DNA of 64,000 bases from an uncultured Bacilli bacterium (GTDB taxonomy: Bacteria > Bacillota_I > Bacilli_A > RF39 > UBA660), in assembly GCA_934168275.1 (NCBI GenBank), contig CAKPNA010000001.1:248001-312000 (forward strand), given 5' to 3'. Of this stretch, positions 1-8,541 are shown in pieces. The notes below the pieces were generated by a model, which searched no databases, was not told the DNA's origin, and saw nothing but the letters and a program-made list of their open reading frames with translations. The first letter of the stretch is position 1. Every line of letters starts with the position of its first letter. Made by a program: the position numbers and the translations under genes.

Positions 1-249
1 CATTGGTTTAAAATCATAGCCATTTCCCTTAGCGTTCTCTTCTGCTTCTTCATATATATAATCATGAATAAGCATATCTCCGACCATTAGTAATGATAGT
101 TTATATTCTTTATTTTTAGTATTATTACTACTTTCTTTAACATTAATATCATCATGAATATTATTACTATTTAATGAACCACCATGATTAATAAAAACTA
201 TTCCCACTACTAATAAAATAATTATAAATACATAACTTAACTTCTTCAT
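1..249 (-). CDS. CapA-family (PGA_cap) protein, N-terminal part, cut by window edge
   Basis: The frame is open from an ATG at 249 to the left edge, giving 83 residues. It starts with a hydrophobic signal anchor (about residues 3-20) and a Ser/Asn-rich linker, then the strand-turn motif LSLLMVGDMLIHD and GNGYDFKP. These closely match residues 61-91 of the next gene (LSLVMAGDNLIH, YNGYDFKP), so the two are tandem paralogues. Only 5 bases separate its ATG from the stop of the upstream copy, so they are surely co-transcribed. CapA-family proteins have a calcineurin-like phosphoesterase fold and are linked to poly-gamma-glutamate or other envelope polymers. The substrate here is unknown. Confidence 0.85.
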   Translation of the reverse strand, partial: MKKLSYVFIIILLVVGIVFINHGGSLNSNNIHDDINVKESSNNTKNKEYKLSLLMVGDMLIHDYIYEEAEENAKGNGYDFKPM

Positions 250-254
250 CTTAT

Positions 255-1493
255 CTACCCCATTGGTACTACTTCAATATTACTATCCATACTTTGAACG
301 ACTTCCTTATATTTATTATATACTCTTTCACTATCTGGTAAATATTCTCTAATATCCGGATTACTAAAAGGTATTACTTTAAAATTACTATATCTATTAT
401 TATAATAAGTATAAATTAAATCATTCTTAACATTATCAACAGTAATACTAACATCATCTCCAACTACTTTCTTATTAATAGTTAGACTACTCATAAGTCC
501 AATTACACATTTATAATCAGGGCAACTATAATCCCCTGCTGCTGCATTAATATCACTATATTGTGCTGATAAGAAATTACCAAGTGAATAGAATACTACT
601 GTATCATTAATATATTCAACAGGTTCTATAACATGAGGATGTGTGCCAATAATAATATCTACTCCTAGAGATTCTAAATACTTCGCAGCATCTTTTTGAT
701 AATTAGTTGGTGTATGGGTATATTCAACACCCCAATGCATTGCAACTATTAAGACGTCTACTTTATCTCGAACTTTTTCAATATCGCTTTTAACTACTTC
801 TTTATAACTTTCATATGCTGCATCAGAACTTGTTGGCCATACATTAACATAATAGTCTTCATAAGTAGGAAGTCCGTTTGTGCCATAAGTATAATTTAAC
901 AATGCATATTTAATATTATTTTTTTCTTTAATAATTACTTCATTTCTATCTTCTTCGCTACAATAACTACCAACTGCTAAAATATCACTATGTTCTTTCC
1001 AATACTTGCAAGAGTTTTCCACACCATTTCTTCCGGCATCCATTGTGTGATTAGTAGCAAGGCTTACCATATTAAAGCCGGCATCAATCATCGCATCTCC
1101 TACCTCATATGGTGAATTAAATCTTGGATAATGACTAGCACCCCCTCCAAGTATTGTCTCTTGATTATAGTATGCTAAATCATAATTACTAACATAATCT
1201 TTTATATAACTAACTATTGGTTTAAAATCATAACCATTGTAATCAGCTAATTTACGAGCATAATCATATACTGCAGCATGGATTAAATTATCTCCGGCCA
1301 TAACTAATGATAATGAATAATCTTCTTCTTTTGGCTTATCATCAGGTTTATCATTAATAATATTGTTGTGTATTTCTTGATGATCAGCTAAATATTTAAC
1401 ATAAAATCCTGCTCCTACTATAACTATAGCAAGTAAAAATATAACAATAAATGCTTTATTACCATTTGTATTACTTTTTCTTTTTCTCGCCAT
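255..1493 (-). CDS. CapA-family (PGA_cap) metallophosphoesterase-like membrane protein
   Basis: 412 residues. A membrane anchor (about 14-33) precedes an extracytoplasmic domain with the family motifs MAGDNLIH (65-72), ATNHTMD (146-152), MHWGVEYTH (252-260), GTHPHVIEP (283-291) and SLGNFLSAQ (303-311), the usual metal-site positions of the CapA fold. This supports an envelope-polymer or cell-wall role, but the reaction cannot be read from sequence. The start overlaps the 3' end of rnr by 23 bases, and a paralogue follows after 5 bases. The ATG at 1493 has GGATG about 6 bases upstream. The polar, charged linker at 36-58 is typical of an outward-facing stalk. Confidence 0.88.
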   Translation of the reverse strand: MARKRKSNTNGNKAFIVIFLLAIVIVGAGFYVKYLADHQEIHNNIINDKPDDKPKEEDYSLSLVMAGDNLIHAAVYDYARKLADYNGYDFKPIVSYIKDYVSNYDLAYYNQETILGGGASHYPRFNSPYEVGDAMIDAGFNMVSLATNHTMDAGRNGVENSCKYWKEHSDILAVGSYCSEEDRNEVIIKEKNNIKYALLNYTYGTNGLPTYEDYYVNVWPTSSDAAYESYKEVVKSDIEKVRDKVDVLIVAMHWGVEYTHTPTNYQKDAAKYLESLGVDIIIGTHPHVIEPVEYINDTVVFYSLGNFLSAQYSDINAAAGDYSCPDYKCVIGLMSSLTINKKVVGDDVSITVDNVKNDLIYTYYNNRYSNFKVIPFSNPDIREYLPDSERVYNKYKEVVQSMDSNIEVVPMG

Positions 1494-3579
1494 AATCTAC
1501 ATCCTTTACTATCTTAAAATCAACCATACTAGTTTCACGAGAAGCATTAATAACTTCGACGGTAACTACATCACCAAACATATATCTATTCTTACTGTTC
1601 TTACCAACCATAATGCCTAGTTCTTTATCATAGACATAATAGTCACCTTTTATATCTTCTACTTTAACTAAACCTTCAACAGTGTTTTCTAGTTGAACAA
1701 ATATTCCAAATTCACAAACTCCACTAACAACACCTTTAAATACTTCGCCAATATGTCCTTCCATATATTGTGCTTTCTTCATCTTTTCTACATCACGTTC
1801 ACAATTTATTGAGTCTTGTTCTTTAATCGAAGAATGATCAGCAATAACCGGTAATAACTTCTCCCACTTAGATATTGTTTTAGTAGAATACTTTCTTAAA
1901 TAATCTTTAACCAATCTATGTAATGTTAAATCTGGATATCTTCTAATAGGAGATGTAAAATGTGAGTATCTCTTACTGCCTAAACCAAAGTGTCCAATAT
2001 TAACATTAGAATATTTAGCTTTAGCCATGGTTTGAATAGCTAAACTACTTAAAATGCTACCTTCTTCTTTATCTTTAAACATATCTAGCATCTTCTGATA
2101 ACTATAATTCTTTATCTTATTAACATCCATATTAAAACTATATCCCTTTAAAGATAAGAATCTAATAAATGTCTTTAACTTTTCAGGATTTGGTTTATCA
2201 TGAACACGATATATACCCGGCAAATCCATATCTTCAACAAAGCCGGCAACTGTTTCATTAGCCACTATCATAAAGTTTTCAATTAATTTCTCTCCGGTAC
2301 GTTGACTACGTAAGACAATATCTATTGGTTCACATTTTTCGTTAACTAATATTTTAGCTTCCGGACTGTCAAACTCTAAGTATCCTCGTCTAACCATCTT
2401 ACTTCTAAGAATATCTGATAACTCCTTCATTAACTTTAAGTTATCAGAAAATTCCTCATATCCTTCTGGAATAGTTTTTTCTTCTAATATTTTATTAACA
2501 TTATTATATGTCATTTGTTTTTTAGAACATATAACACTTTCAAAAATACGATAATCTACTACTTCACCTTTATTATTAATTTTCATAACACAAGATAAAG
2601 CCAATCTATTAGTATTAGGATTTAATGAACATATACCATTAGATAATTGATGAGGAAGCATTGGAATAACTCTATCAACTAGATAAACACTAGTGCCTCT
2701 CTTAAAGGCATCTTTATCTATCTCTCCATCTTGTTTAACATAATAACTAACATCTGCTATATGAACACCTAATTCATATAAATCATTATCTAATTTTTTA
2801 AGTGATACCGCATCATCAATATCTTTTGTATCATCACCATCAATAGTAAATATAAGTTCACGTCTTAAATCAATACGACCACTTAAGTCTCTTATTAATA
2901 CTTCGCTAGGTAAACTATTTACTTCTTTCATTTCTTCATCAGAATACTTAGGATCAAAACCATATTGATAAGCATATGACAAAATATCTACTCCAATATC
3001 ATTCTTATGACCAATAATAGCTATAACCTCTCCTAAATAAGTATTATCTTTAAAAGGCATTACTACTACTTTATGACCTGGTACAGCATTCATTGTATGA
3101 CCATTAGGAATCTCTATTATCTTACCATTTCTTTGATCAGACTTAACAAAATTCTTACCATTCTCTGTATAAAACTCTCCAATAATATTTGACTCATCAC
3201 GTTTTAATACTTTAATTACTTTACCTTCATTACTCCTCTTATCAATAACTTCTATTAAAACAATATCACTATCTCTAGCATCTAACAAGTTTTTAGCATT
3301 AATATATACATCATCGTGACCTTCTCCAATAATAACAAAACCATATCCTTTAGCATTTACTATAATCTTACCTTTTAAATAATGTGTATTAGTAATAAGT
3401 GTATATCTTTTTTTCTTTTCACTATAATATATTTCTCCATCACTACACATTTCATCTAAAACATCATTAAGTTCCCTTAACTCTTCAGGAGTCTTTAAAC
3501 CTAATAAATCATTTATTTCAATAATAGTTAAAGATAAATTCTTTTTACTATTTAAACACTCTAATATTTTATCTTTCAT
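1471..3579 (-). CDS. rnr: Ribonuclease R
   Basis: 702 residues from the ATG at 3579, chosen because GGAGG lies 6 bases upstream of it; an in-frame ATG at 3585 directly abuts that site. Order of domains: N-terminal winged helix (1-60), cold-shock/OB domains (KGKIIVNAKGYGFVI), the RNB catalytic domain with the acidic motif DGDDTKDIDDAVSL (near 245), a C-terminal S1 domain (GVVSGVCEFGIFVQL) and a Lys-rich tail. RNase R is a processive 3'-5' exoribonuclease that degrades structured RNA and assists rRNA and tmRNA-linked quality control. The length is normal for the family. secG and smpB, frequent neighbours elsewhere, are not seen here. Confidence 0.96.
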   Translation of the reverse strand: MKDKILECLNSKKNLSLTIIEINDLLGLKTPEELRELNDVLDEMCSDGEIYYSEKKKRYTLITNTHYLKGKIIVNAKGYGFVIIGEGHDDVYINAKNLLDARDSDIVLIEVIDKRSNEGKVIKVLKRDESNIIGEFYTENGKNFVKSDQRNGKIIEIPNGHTMNAVPGHKVVVMPFKDNTYLGEVIAIIGHKNDIGVDILSYAYQYGFDPKYSDEEMKEVNSLPSEVLIRDLSGRIDLRRELIFTIDGDDTKDIDDAVSLKKLDNDLYELGVHIADVSYYVKQDGEIDKDAFKRGTSVYLVDRVIPMLPHQLSNGICSLNPNTNRLALSCVMKINNKGEVVDYRIFESVICSKKQMTYNNVNKILEEKTIPEGYEEFSDNLKLMKELSDILRSKMVRRGYLEFDSPEAKILVNEKCEPIDIVLRSQRTGEKLIENFMIVANETVAGFVEDMDLPGIYRVHDKPNPEKLKTFIRFLSLKGYSFNMDVNKIKNYSYQKMLDMFKDKEEGSILSSLAIQTMAKAKYSNVNIGHFGLGSKRYSHFTSPIRRYPDLTLHRLVKDYLRKYSTKTISKWEKLLPVIADHSSIKEQDSINCERDVEKMKKAQYMEGHIGEVFKGVVSGVCEFGIFVQLENTVEGLVKVEDIKGDYYVYDKELGIMVGKNSKNRYMFGDVVTVEVINASRETSMVDFKIVKDVDYGEKKKK

Positions 3580-3612
3580 ATCCATCCTCCATTATTAATA
3601 ACATGAAAAATA

Positions 3613-4098
3613 TTACTCTATCGTAGTAATCAAATTCTTTGTACTAGGTAAAGATAAATTATTATCTTCTGCTCCAGACGCTCCAACATTTAATACTACT
3701 TCACTAGTCCCGTTATTATATATTCGAATTATTCTATTTAATGTTGTATTAGCACTAATAGTACCACTAGTAGCAGCATTTTGTGTTACTCTAACACTAG
3801 TAAGACTACCATTAATTAGTTCATACCAGCAAGCATAGTTCAATGTCTTAGAAGTTGAATTAGTAATATTTAACTCAACACTGACACTCTCACCCGGAAG
3901 AACGCCCACAACACGGCCTTCATCTAAAGTAATTACTTTATTAATAGTACTAACAGTATTAATATTAACGACATTATTAACTGTATAATTATAACTAAAA
4001 TATGAATAAGTAGTATATATACCTGCACCTACTAGCCCAATTATTAAAATAATTACTATTATTAAATTTTTTAAAGGGAACTTTTTAATTTTATTCAT
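3613..4098 (-). CDS. Small exported protein with N-terminal signal anchor, TasA/camelysin-like style
   Basis: 161 residues. A basic N terminus (KIKKFPLKN) is followed by one hydrophobic segment (about 12-32) ending in YTTYSYFSY. The rest is a Ser/Thr/Asn-rich, beta-strand-like domain with repeated TNSTSKTLNY / NNGTSEVVLNV phrases. No catalytic motif is visible. The layout resembles secreted fibre or camelysin/TasA-type proteins that begin with a hydrophobic helix followed by aromatic residues, but similarity is only in style. AGGAG lies 8 bases before the ATG. The gene at 5322 encodes a protein of the same style, with ybeY and a VanZ gene between them. Confidence 0.6.
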   Translation of the reverse strand: MNKIKKFPLKNLIIVIILIIGLVGAGIYTTYSYFSYNYTVNNVVNINTVSTINKVITLDEGRVVGVLPGESVSVELNITNSTSKTLNYACWYELINGSLTSVRVTQNAATSGTISANTTLNRIIRIYNNGTSEVVLNVGASGAEDNNLSLPSTKNLITTIE

Positions 4099-4233
4099 AC
4101 CAAATGCTCCTATCTAACTACTATAATGATAGCATAAATCTAACTAATAAGCAATCAAAAAAAATCAATTTATTTAAATTGACTATTCAAGTTTATTTTA
4201 ACATATTTAAAAAACGTACAACTAGTGCACGCC

Positions 4234-4680
4234 TTACTTAGATTCTCTTGTAATACCATAACCATCTAATAACTCATTTTGTTTACCAAACATAACTTTT
4301 TCATCCTCTTCTTCCATATGATCATAACCAAGAAGATGTAAAATACCATGTGTTGCTAAGAAAAATACTTCTCTTTTAACTGAATGATTATATAACTCTG
4401 CTTGTTCAATAGCTTTCTCATAAGATATATAAATATCTCCCAAAAGTCTAAAGTCATCATATACAACATCCATATTATCTTCAAGAGCAAAACTAATAAC
4501 ATCAGTCTCCCTATCTACATTACGATATTCACGATTAATTTCTCTTATCTCTTTATTATCAATAAATATTATATTAAATATTGCGTTCTCTATATCCAAT
4601 TCCTTAACTACATACTTAATATAATCTTCTAACTCACTAGTATTAATATCATTATTAGTATTATTAAATATCTCAAACAT
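4234..4680 (-). CDS. ybeY: Endoribonuclease YbeY (16S rRNA maturation)
   Basis: 148 residues. The zinc-binding signature THGILHLLGYDHMEEED contains the three ligands H111, H115 and H121 in the conserved HGxLHLxGYDH pattern. The upstream RETDVISFAL (58-67) is the other family hallmark. YbeY acts with the 30S subunit in 16S rRNA 3'-end processing and ribosome quality control. Length is typical. Here the usual neighbours (phoH, dgkA, era) are absent; a VanZ gene lies 9 bases upstream in the same direction. GGAG is well placed before the ATG. Confidence 0.96.
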   Translation of the reverse strand: MFEIFNNTNNDINTSELEDYIKYVVKELDIENAIFNIIFIDNKEIREINREYRNVDRETDVISFALEDNMDVVYDDFRLLGDIYISYEKAIEQAELYNHSVKREVFFLATHGILHLLGYDHMEEEDEKVMFGKQNELLDGYGITRESK

Positions 4681-4689
4681 ATATATCTC

Positions 4690-5307
4690 CTATCTAAACC
4701 ATCCAATAACATCAATATTGAACGAATATATAAGTATTATACACAATATTAAGATAAAAATAAAGTTAATAAACGAATCTCTCTTCATAAATTTAGGAAG
4801 TCTACTCTCTACTGCCGACAAAGCAACATAAATTAAGAACCCACAAAAACCACCAACAACATTTAAAATAACATCATCTATATCAAATACTCTGCCTATC
4901 TTTAATTGTACTAACTCAATAGTTAAACTAACTATTAAAGTTAAAACAAGTGGATAACTAACTTTATTAGCCTTCAAATAATAAGAAACAAAGAATCCAA
5001 AAGGTAAAAACATAAGGATATTACCAACAACATTTCTAATAAATTTAGGGCTTCCAAAACTATATCTAAACATCTCTTTAAATGGTATTAAATTAACCCC
5101 ACCATAGTTAACGTCTTGATAAGTAACCACATAATATAAACATAATATATATATCATAAATATTAAAGCCAAAAATTCTCTATGAAACACAAATTTCTTA
5201 TTATATTTTATTATATAAGCTATCCTAAAAGAAGACACTATAACAGTAATAAGAACTATCATGGGCCACACATTTATAAAACTATCAATCATAATAGACT
5301 TAAGCAT
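4690..5307 (-). CDS. VanZ-family membrane protein
   Basis: 205 residues with about five predicted membrane helices. The conserved VanZ pattern is visible: NLIPFKEM, then NVVGNILMFLPFGFF, then ELVQLKIGRVFDIDDVILN and a closing GGFCGFLIY helix. VanZ proteins are small integral membrane proteins; the namesake gives low-level teicoplanin resistance, but most family members have no known substrate. It likely shares a transcript with ybeY (9-base gap) and with the exported-protein gene upstream (14 bases). GAGGTGA precedes the ATG. Confidence 0.88.
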   Translation of the reverse strand: MLKSIMIDSFINVWPMIVLITVIVSSFRIAYIIKYNKKFVFHREFLALIFMIYILCLYYVVTYQDVNYGGVNLIPFKEMFRYSFGSPKFIRNVVGNILMFLPFGFFVSYYLKANKVSYPLVLTLIVSLTIELVQLKIGRVFDIDDVILNVVGGFCGFLIYVALSAVESRLPKFMKRDSFINFIFILILCIILIYSFNIDVIGWFR

Positions 5308-5321
5308 TAATAATCACCTCG

Positions 5322-5870
5322 TTAATCTCCCCTTAAAGCAGTACCCGGGCTATCGTTTGTATTCATAACTGCAATCCCTGTTGAAGTTAAATTGCCAACA
5401 AACCTCTTACCTAAAACCTGAGATGAAGTAGCACTGCTAGTTATCCAAAATCTTAAAGAAACCACTCTAGATGAACCAGGATTTAAAATAACATTTTTAA
5501 TTATAACATTATTATTAGTTGACAAGAAGGCAGGTTGCTGTCCATCAACCGAAACCTTAATTAAACTATTAGATAAAGTACTGCTAGAAGACGCATCTAT
5601 TTTTACATCAAATTTATAAGTTAAAGTACCAGTATTAGTAATAGTTATAGTTTTTGCATCTGTTTGCATACCATCACTATCCGACATTGGATATGCATTA
5701 TTTAAACTAACAACTGAATTACTATAACTTAATTTTAATGTTCCTGTACCATAACTTTGAACAGTAGAACTAACACTAGAAGTAAATAAAGCATAAGATT
5801 CTTTACCTATAGATACTACTAACACTAAAACAAGAAGTGATAATAATAATTTTCTATATCTTCCTTCCAT
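5322..5870 (-). CDS. Exported TasA/camelysin-like surface protein
   Basis: 182 residues from the ATG at 5870, preferred over a GTG at 5879 because AGGTGAG lies 5-8 bases before the ATG. A hydrophobic helix (about 7-24) ends in KESYALFTSSVSSTVQSY; the Ala-Leu-Phe run after the helix resembles SipW-type signal peptides. The mature part has long strand-like Thr/Ser segments (TITITNTGTLTYKFDVKID) and RVVSLRFWIT, as in secreted beta-sandwich fibre subunits. No dedicated SipW peptidase gene is in the window. Function is inferred from style only; surface localisation is the safest statement. Confidence 0.65.
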   Translation of the reverse strand: MEGRYRKLLLSLLVLVLVVSIGKESYALFTSSVSSTVQSYGTGTLKLSYSNSVVSLNNAYPMSDSDGMQTDAKTITITNTGTLTYKFDVKIDASSSSTLSNSLIKVSVDGQQPAFLSTNNNVIIKNVILNPGSSRVVSLRFWITSSATSSQVLGKRFVGNLTSTGIAVMNTNDSPGTALRGD

Positions 5871-5974
5871 TCTACTCACCTATCCTATACTTACAATTTT
5901 ACCAAAACTACAAATATATATCAAGTGATTTAACAAAAAAAAATATTTTACATACATTATCATAGGTGAATATA

Positions 5975-6412
5975 ATGAATATCAGTAAACTTGGTAATGA
6001 CTATTTAATTAAAATATATAAAGAAGAAATAAAAGATATAAATATTTATAATATAGATGATATATATACTTTAATTAAGTTAATTATTAAAAAAATAATT
6101 AAGAATAATAATATATCTGGTAACTACCAAATAAATATTTATACTAATGACATATATGGCATGATAATAGAATTTAATAAAATAAAAGAAAATAGTTATA
6201 TTGACCTAAAAATCAATATAACTATAGATAGTATCTTCCTTTATAAAACTAATAGTAATTACTTAAACACTAATAATACTATATATTACTATAAAAACAA
6301 CTATTATATCTTACCTAAAGACAATAATATAAACTTACTAGAAGTAGAAGAAGTATTATATGGTAATATTGTTAAAGAAATATTATCTAAAGGTATTAAA
6401 CTAAAGCCATAA
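5975..6412 (+). CDS. Hypothetical protein
   Basis: 145 residues from the ATG at 5975, chosen because AGGTGA (5964-5969) sits 5 bases before it; an in-frame GTG at 5966 overlaps that site. The protein is rich in Ile, Asn, Tyr and Lys, with a helical N-terminal half (DDIYTLIKLIIKKII) and strands such as GNYQINIYT and SYIDLKINITI. There is no signal peptide, membrane helix or recognised motif. It stands alone on the plus strand between two minus-strand operons. I do not recognise the family. Confidence 0.6.
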   Translation: MNISKLGNDYLIKIYKEEIKDINIYNIDDIYTLIKLIIKKIIKNNNISGNYQINIYTNDIYGMIIEFNKIKENSYIDLKINITIDSIFLYKTNSNYLNTNNTIYYYKNNYYILPKDNNINLLEVEEVLYGNIVKEILSKGIKLKP

Positions 6413-6426
6413 TTATACATTATATC

Positions 6427-6454
6427 AAAAAAAGATCCTACCGTAGTAGAATCT
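6427..6454 (-). terminator. Rho-independent terminator of nusB-xseA-xseB
   Basis: A 9-bp stem (6433-6441 with 6446-6454, one mismatch) and a CGTA loop are followed on the minus strand by six Ts. The stem overlaps the xseB stop codon. Confidence 0.75.
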
Positions 6455-6689
6455 ATTCAGCGCTCTCATCAACATTAAAATCTTTAAGTTCACCATTATC
6501 TGCTAAAATCTTATTTACTTTATCAGATACCTCAGTTAATTTATTATTACAATCTTTTACTAATTCCATAGCCTTAGTATATTTATTAATTGCATCATCT
6601 AAATTAACTTCTCCAGACTCTAATTCTTTAACAATACTCTCTAATTCTTTTATCTTATCTTCAAAACTTATATCTTTTTTCTTATCCAT
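6453..6689 (-). CDS. xseB: Exodeoxyribonuclease VII small subunit
   Basis: 78 residues, the normal length for XseB. The hallmark SFEDKIKELESIVKELESGEVNLDDAINKY spans residues 8-37 (only its start and end are diagnostic: FEDKIKELE and SGEVNLDDAI), followed by a helical tail. Several XseB subunits bind one XseA to form the nuclease that cuts single-stranded DNA from both ends. Its ATG overlaps the xseA stop by one base (TAATG), so the two are translationally coupled. Confidence 0.95.
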   Translation of the reverse strand: MDKKKDISFEDKIKELESIVKELESGEVNLDDAINKYTKAMELVKDCNNKLTEVSDKVNKILADNGELKDFNVDESAE

Positions 6690-7957
6690 TAATTTTCACT
6701 CACCTTTACTACCTTAGAATATATATTACCATCTTTTAGATTAATAACTATATCATCATTATCTTTAACATTAGCTATACTAGATACTACTACATTATCT
6801 TTCTTAATAATACCATATCCTCTATTTAAAGTACTAATTGGATTTAATACTTCTAACTTCTCAGTTAATCCTAACAAAGCTTGTTCTTTAAACTTATATA
6901 ACATACTAGGATTAGTTAATATATAAGAATTACTACTCTTAAATAATCTAACTTTATTATTATCAATAACTATATTAATCTCTTTATTTAATTTATCGAT
7001 TAAATTATCTAATTTTTGTTCTAATATCTCATACATAGCAGTTGGTTTCTTTAATATATAACTATTTGCTACATTACTAATTCTAGTTTGATAATTATTA
7101 ATAGTATTATTAATAGCTTGATAACTTCTTCCCTTAGCAGTTTCTAAATAATTTAATATTGTACTAGTATCAGGTACTGCTAACTCTGCTGCCGCTGTTG
7201 GTGTTGGAGCTCTTAAATCTGCTACAAAATCTGCAATTGTAAAATCAATTTCATGTCCTACCGCACTAATAACTGGTACTTTTGAATTATATATTGCCCT
7301 AGCAACTATCTCTTCATTAAATGGCCATAAATCCTCTAAAGAACCACCACCACGACCAACTATTAAAGTATCTATATCATAAGTATTAGCTAACTCTATC
7401 TTCTTAACTATATCTGCTGCAGCATCATTACCTTGTACTAAAGCCGGAAATAGTATAGTTTCACATATTGGATATCTTCTCTTAATAGTTGTTAATATAT
7501 CTCTAATAGCCGCTCCTGTTGAAGCTGTAACTATTCCAATTCTCTTAGGCATTCTAGGTATTCTTTTTTTATGTTCCGGATTAAATAATCCTTCTTTAGC
7601 TAAATCTTTCTTTAACTTTTCAAAAGCAACATATAAATTACCAATACCATCTTCTGCCATATTCTCAACATATATCTGATAAGAACCTGTCTGTTCATAA
7701 ACACTAATTCTACCTACTACTAAAACCTTCATCCCATCACAAGGCATAAACTTTAAATTACCTGTATGATAAGAAAACATAACTGCATTTAATCTACTAG
7801 TTTCATCTTTTAAAGTAAAATAATAATGTCCTCTTGTATGTGCCTTAAAATTAGATATTTCTCCCTTTAAATATACCATTCTTAAATTAGTATCATTCTC
7901 AAACTTAGTCTTTAAATATCTATTTAATTCACTAATAGTTATATAGTTATTGTTCAT
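6689..7957 (-). CDS. xseA: Exodeoxyribonuclease VII large subunit
   Basis: 422 residues. An N-terminal OB fold (ISELNRYLKTKFEND ... VYLKGEISNFKAH) is followed by the catalytic domain with PKRIGIVTASTGAAIRDI, GRGGGSLEDLWPFNEE and SAVGHEIDFTIADFVADLRAPTPTAAAE, then a long coiled-coil and a C-terminal segment with NRGYGII. All are diagnostic of XseA. It works with XseB in mismatch and recombination repair. It overlaps nusB by 11 bases and xseB by one base, a compact three-gene operon. Confidence 0.97.
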   Translation of the reverse strand: MNNNYITISELNRYLKTKFENDTNLRMVYLKGEISNFKAHTRGHYYFTLKDETSRLNAVMFSYHTGNLKFMPCDGMKVLVVGRISVYEQTGSYQIYVENMAEDGIGNLYVAFEKLKKDLAKEGLFNPEHKKRIPRMPKRIGIVTASTGAAIRDILTTIKRRYPICETILFPALVQGNDAAADIVKKIELANTYDIDTLIVGRGGGSLEDLWPFNEEIVARAIYNSKVPVISAVGHEIDFTIADFVADLRAPTPTAAAELAVPDTSTILNYLETAKGRSYQAINNTINNYQTRISNVANSYILKKPTAMYEILEQKLDNLIDKLNKEINIVIDNNKVRLFKSSNSYILTNPSMLYKFKEQALLGLTEKLEVLNPISTLNRGYGIIKKDNVVVSSIANVKDNDDIVINLKDGNIYSKVVKVSEN

Positions 7958-8360
7958 TATCTACCCTACTATGATAAACCTTATCAAGAACTCCATTAAT
8001 CATCTTACAAACACTATCATCAGAATAACTCTTAGCAAGTTCTACTGCTTCATCAATACTAACTAAACTAGGTACATCAGTATATAATAATTCATAGATA
8101 GCAATTCTTAAAATAGCTTGATCAGTTAACCCTAATCTATCTATTGTCCAATTATCTAAATACTTATTAGCACACTCATCTATCTCTTTAATATTCTCTA
8201 CAACACCATGTACTAAATTAGTAATAAACTTACTCTTAACTTCAGTTTGTGAATCTATTATATTATCTATATCATAATCAATATTATTAGTCTCATATAA
8301 CTTAATTTGATATAATATTGTCATTGCTTTATATCTTTGTTCATGTCTACTTAATTCCAT
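7947..8360 (-). CDS. nusB: Transcription antitermination protein NusB
   Basis: 137 residues, all helical, with the family pattern SRHEQRYKAMTILYQIKLYE at the N terminus and later DRLGLTDQAILRIAIYELLY and VSIDEAVELAKSYSDD. NusB binds boxA RNA with NusE (S10) in rRNA antitermination. It is first in the nusB-xseA-xseB operon; AGGTGA precedes its ATG. The nusB-xse order is conserved in many Bacillota, which supports all three calls. Confidence 0.95.
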   Translation of the reverse strand: MELSRHEQRYKAMTILYQIKLYETNNIDYDIDNIIDSQTEVKSKFITNLVHGVVENIKEIDECANKYLDNWTIDRLGLTDQAILRIAIYELLYTDVPSLVSIDEAVELAKSYSDDSVCKMINGVLDKVYHSRVDNEQ

Positions 8361-8541
8361 CTAAATCACCTACCAACTAAATCATAACATAAAATAAACA
8401 TTTTGTTAACCATAAAACTCTATTTAAAGAAAAAAATATACATCTGAAGACAACTAAACTATATATAAAAATGCCAGCCACTGACTAACATATATAACGC
8501 ATCTTTTTCATTTTACATAAATATTAAACATATATTATTAT

